Shown here: positions 6,218 through 6,660 of the stretch, one piece after another
Layout of the letters: the number at the start of each line of letters is the position of its first letter
Position numbering within the stretch: position 1 is the stretch's first letter
DNA from: Actinomycetes bacterium
GTDB lineage: Bacteria; Actinomycetota; Actinomycetes; Actinomycetales; Cellulomonadaceae
Assembly (NCBI GenBank): GCA_023388235.1
Contig: JAEWGQ010000378.1
Coordinates: 1-6,660 of the forward strand
Length of the DNA stretch: 6,660 nt
Reading direction: 5' to 3'
Made by a program: the position numbers and the translations under genes
Notes under the pieces: model-generated
What the model saw: the letters and a program-made list of their open reading frames with translations, nothing else
Databases searched by the model: none
Told to the model about the DNA's origin: nothing

Positions 6218-6637
6218 ATGTCCGACACCGGCCCGGAGCCCCAGACCCCGCCCCCCTACCCGCCCGGCACGCTCATGGAGCGCATGGGCATCGAGCTGCT
6301 GGAGGTCACCGCCGACCGCGCGGTCGGCACGATGCCCGTCGCCGGGAACGTCCAGCCGTTCGGCCTGCTGCACGGCGGGGCGTCGGCCGTGCTCGCCGAG
6401 ACGCTGGGGTCGTACGCGGCCGCCGCGCACGCCGGCCCGGACCGCCGGGCGGTCGGGATCGAGCTGAGCTGCACGCACCACCGGGCGGCCACGGACGGCG
6501 TCGTCACGGGCACCGCGACGGCCGTGCACCTCGGAGGGCGGGTGGCGACCTACGACGTGGTGGTCGAGGACCCGCGCGGCCGGCGGATCTGCTCCGCGCG
6601 GCTCACCTGCATGCTGGTGGACGCCCGCCCGGACTGA
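6218..6637 (+). CDS. Hotdog-fold acyl-CoA thioesterase (PaaI/MenI-like)
   Basis: A 139-residue protein of the single-hotdog thioesterase family, which hydrolyses acyl-CoA thioesters in the cytoplasm, normally as oligomers. The signature QPFGLLHGGASAVLAET lies at 46-62, with HGG at 52-54 and E61 at the catalytic acidic position, followed by VGIELSCTHHR at 79-89 and VHLGGR at 103-108. The pattern is close to E. coli YdiI/MenI (1,4-dihydroxy-2-naphthoyl-CoA thioesterase), which has nearly the same QPFGLLHGGAS block, and to EntH. MenI is therefore one candidate role in menaquinone synthesis, but no men gene is nearby, so the substrate is left open. The N-terminus, about residues 5-17, is Pro-rich. 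ATG 6218 has no Shine-Dalgarno; ATG 6275 would give a shorter form that still keeps the core. It is divergent from polA, with only 19 bp between the preferred start codons. Confidence 0.93.
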   Translation: MSDTGPEPQTPPPYPPGTLMERMGIELLEVTADRAVGTMPVAGNVQPFGLLHGGASAVLAETLGSYAAAAHAGPDRRAVGIELSCTHHRAATDGVVTGTATAVHLGGRVATYDVVVEDPRGRRICSARLTCMLVDARPD

Positions 6638-6647
6638 ACCCGGGCGG
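6625..6647 (+). terminator. Hairpin around the thioesterase stop codon
   Basis: CCGCCCGG (6625-6632) and CCGGGCGG (6640-6647) form a perfect 8-bp stem whose 7-nt loop contains the TGA stop. It could be a terminator, but no U-tract follows in the 13 bases left before the window ends. Confidence 0.35.
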
Positions 6648-6660
6648 CCTCCGCGCCGGC

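Noticed and set aside
1..6660. Search for a new defence, mobile, CRISPR or biosynthetic system.
   Set aside because: All substantial coding space is taken by five recognisable genes. No transposase, integrase, spacer array, tRNA or att-like repeat was seen.

Overview
The window is ordinary housekeeping chromosome from a very GC-rich actinobacterium. Base composition, GC-ending codons, the TANNNT-type -10 boxes, GTG starts and the protein sequences all fit. Within Actinomycetota, the N-terminus of ribosomal protein S1 and the overall style of the proteins suggest a Cellulomonas-like member of Micrococcales. That genus-level guess is inference from memory, not a search result.

Layout, left to right: (1) rpsA, minus strand, bases 1254 down to 1, running off the left edge (418 residues visible, C-terminus missing). 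(2) A 123-bp gap holding a strong-looking rpsA promoter, a palindrome in its spacer, a long leader hairpin and a short direct repeat. (3) pfkA, minus strand, 2403-1378, a complete 6-phosphofructokinase. (4) A 131-bp divergent control region. (5) A class I SAM-dependent methyltransferase of unknown substrate, plus strand, 2535-3401. (6) An 88-bp convergent gap with a 12-bp-stem hairpin and GC-rich tandem repeats. (7) polA, minus strand, 6198-3490, DNA polymerase I with 5' nuclease, degenerate 3' exonuclease and polymerase domains. (8) A 19-bp divergent gap. (9) A hotdog-fold (PaaI/MenI-like) acyl-CoA thioesterase, plus strand, 6218-6637. The last bases hold a small hairpin around its stop codon. 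No gap exceeds 300 bp.

The genes do not form one pathway. rpsA serves translation, polA serves replication and repair, pfkA serves glycolysis, and the two plus-strand genes are small accessory enzymes. polA, pfkA and rpsA are co-oriented, but the plus-strand methyltransferase and the promoters seen before pfkA and rpsA argue that each is transcribed on its own.

I found no mobile element, CRISPR array, RNA gene or plausible new multi-gene system. The points worth a second look are regulatory (the rpsA promoter/leader structures and the apparently leaderless polA and methyltransferase starts) and enzymological (the mixed Gly/Lys substrate residues of PfkA, and the Tyr in the O-helix plus lost exonuclease ligands of PolA).
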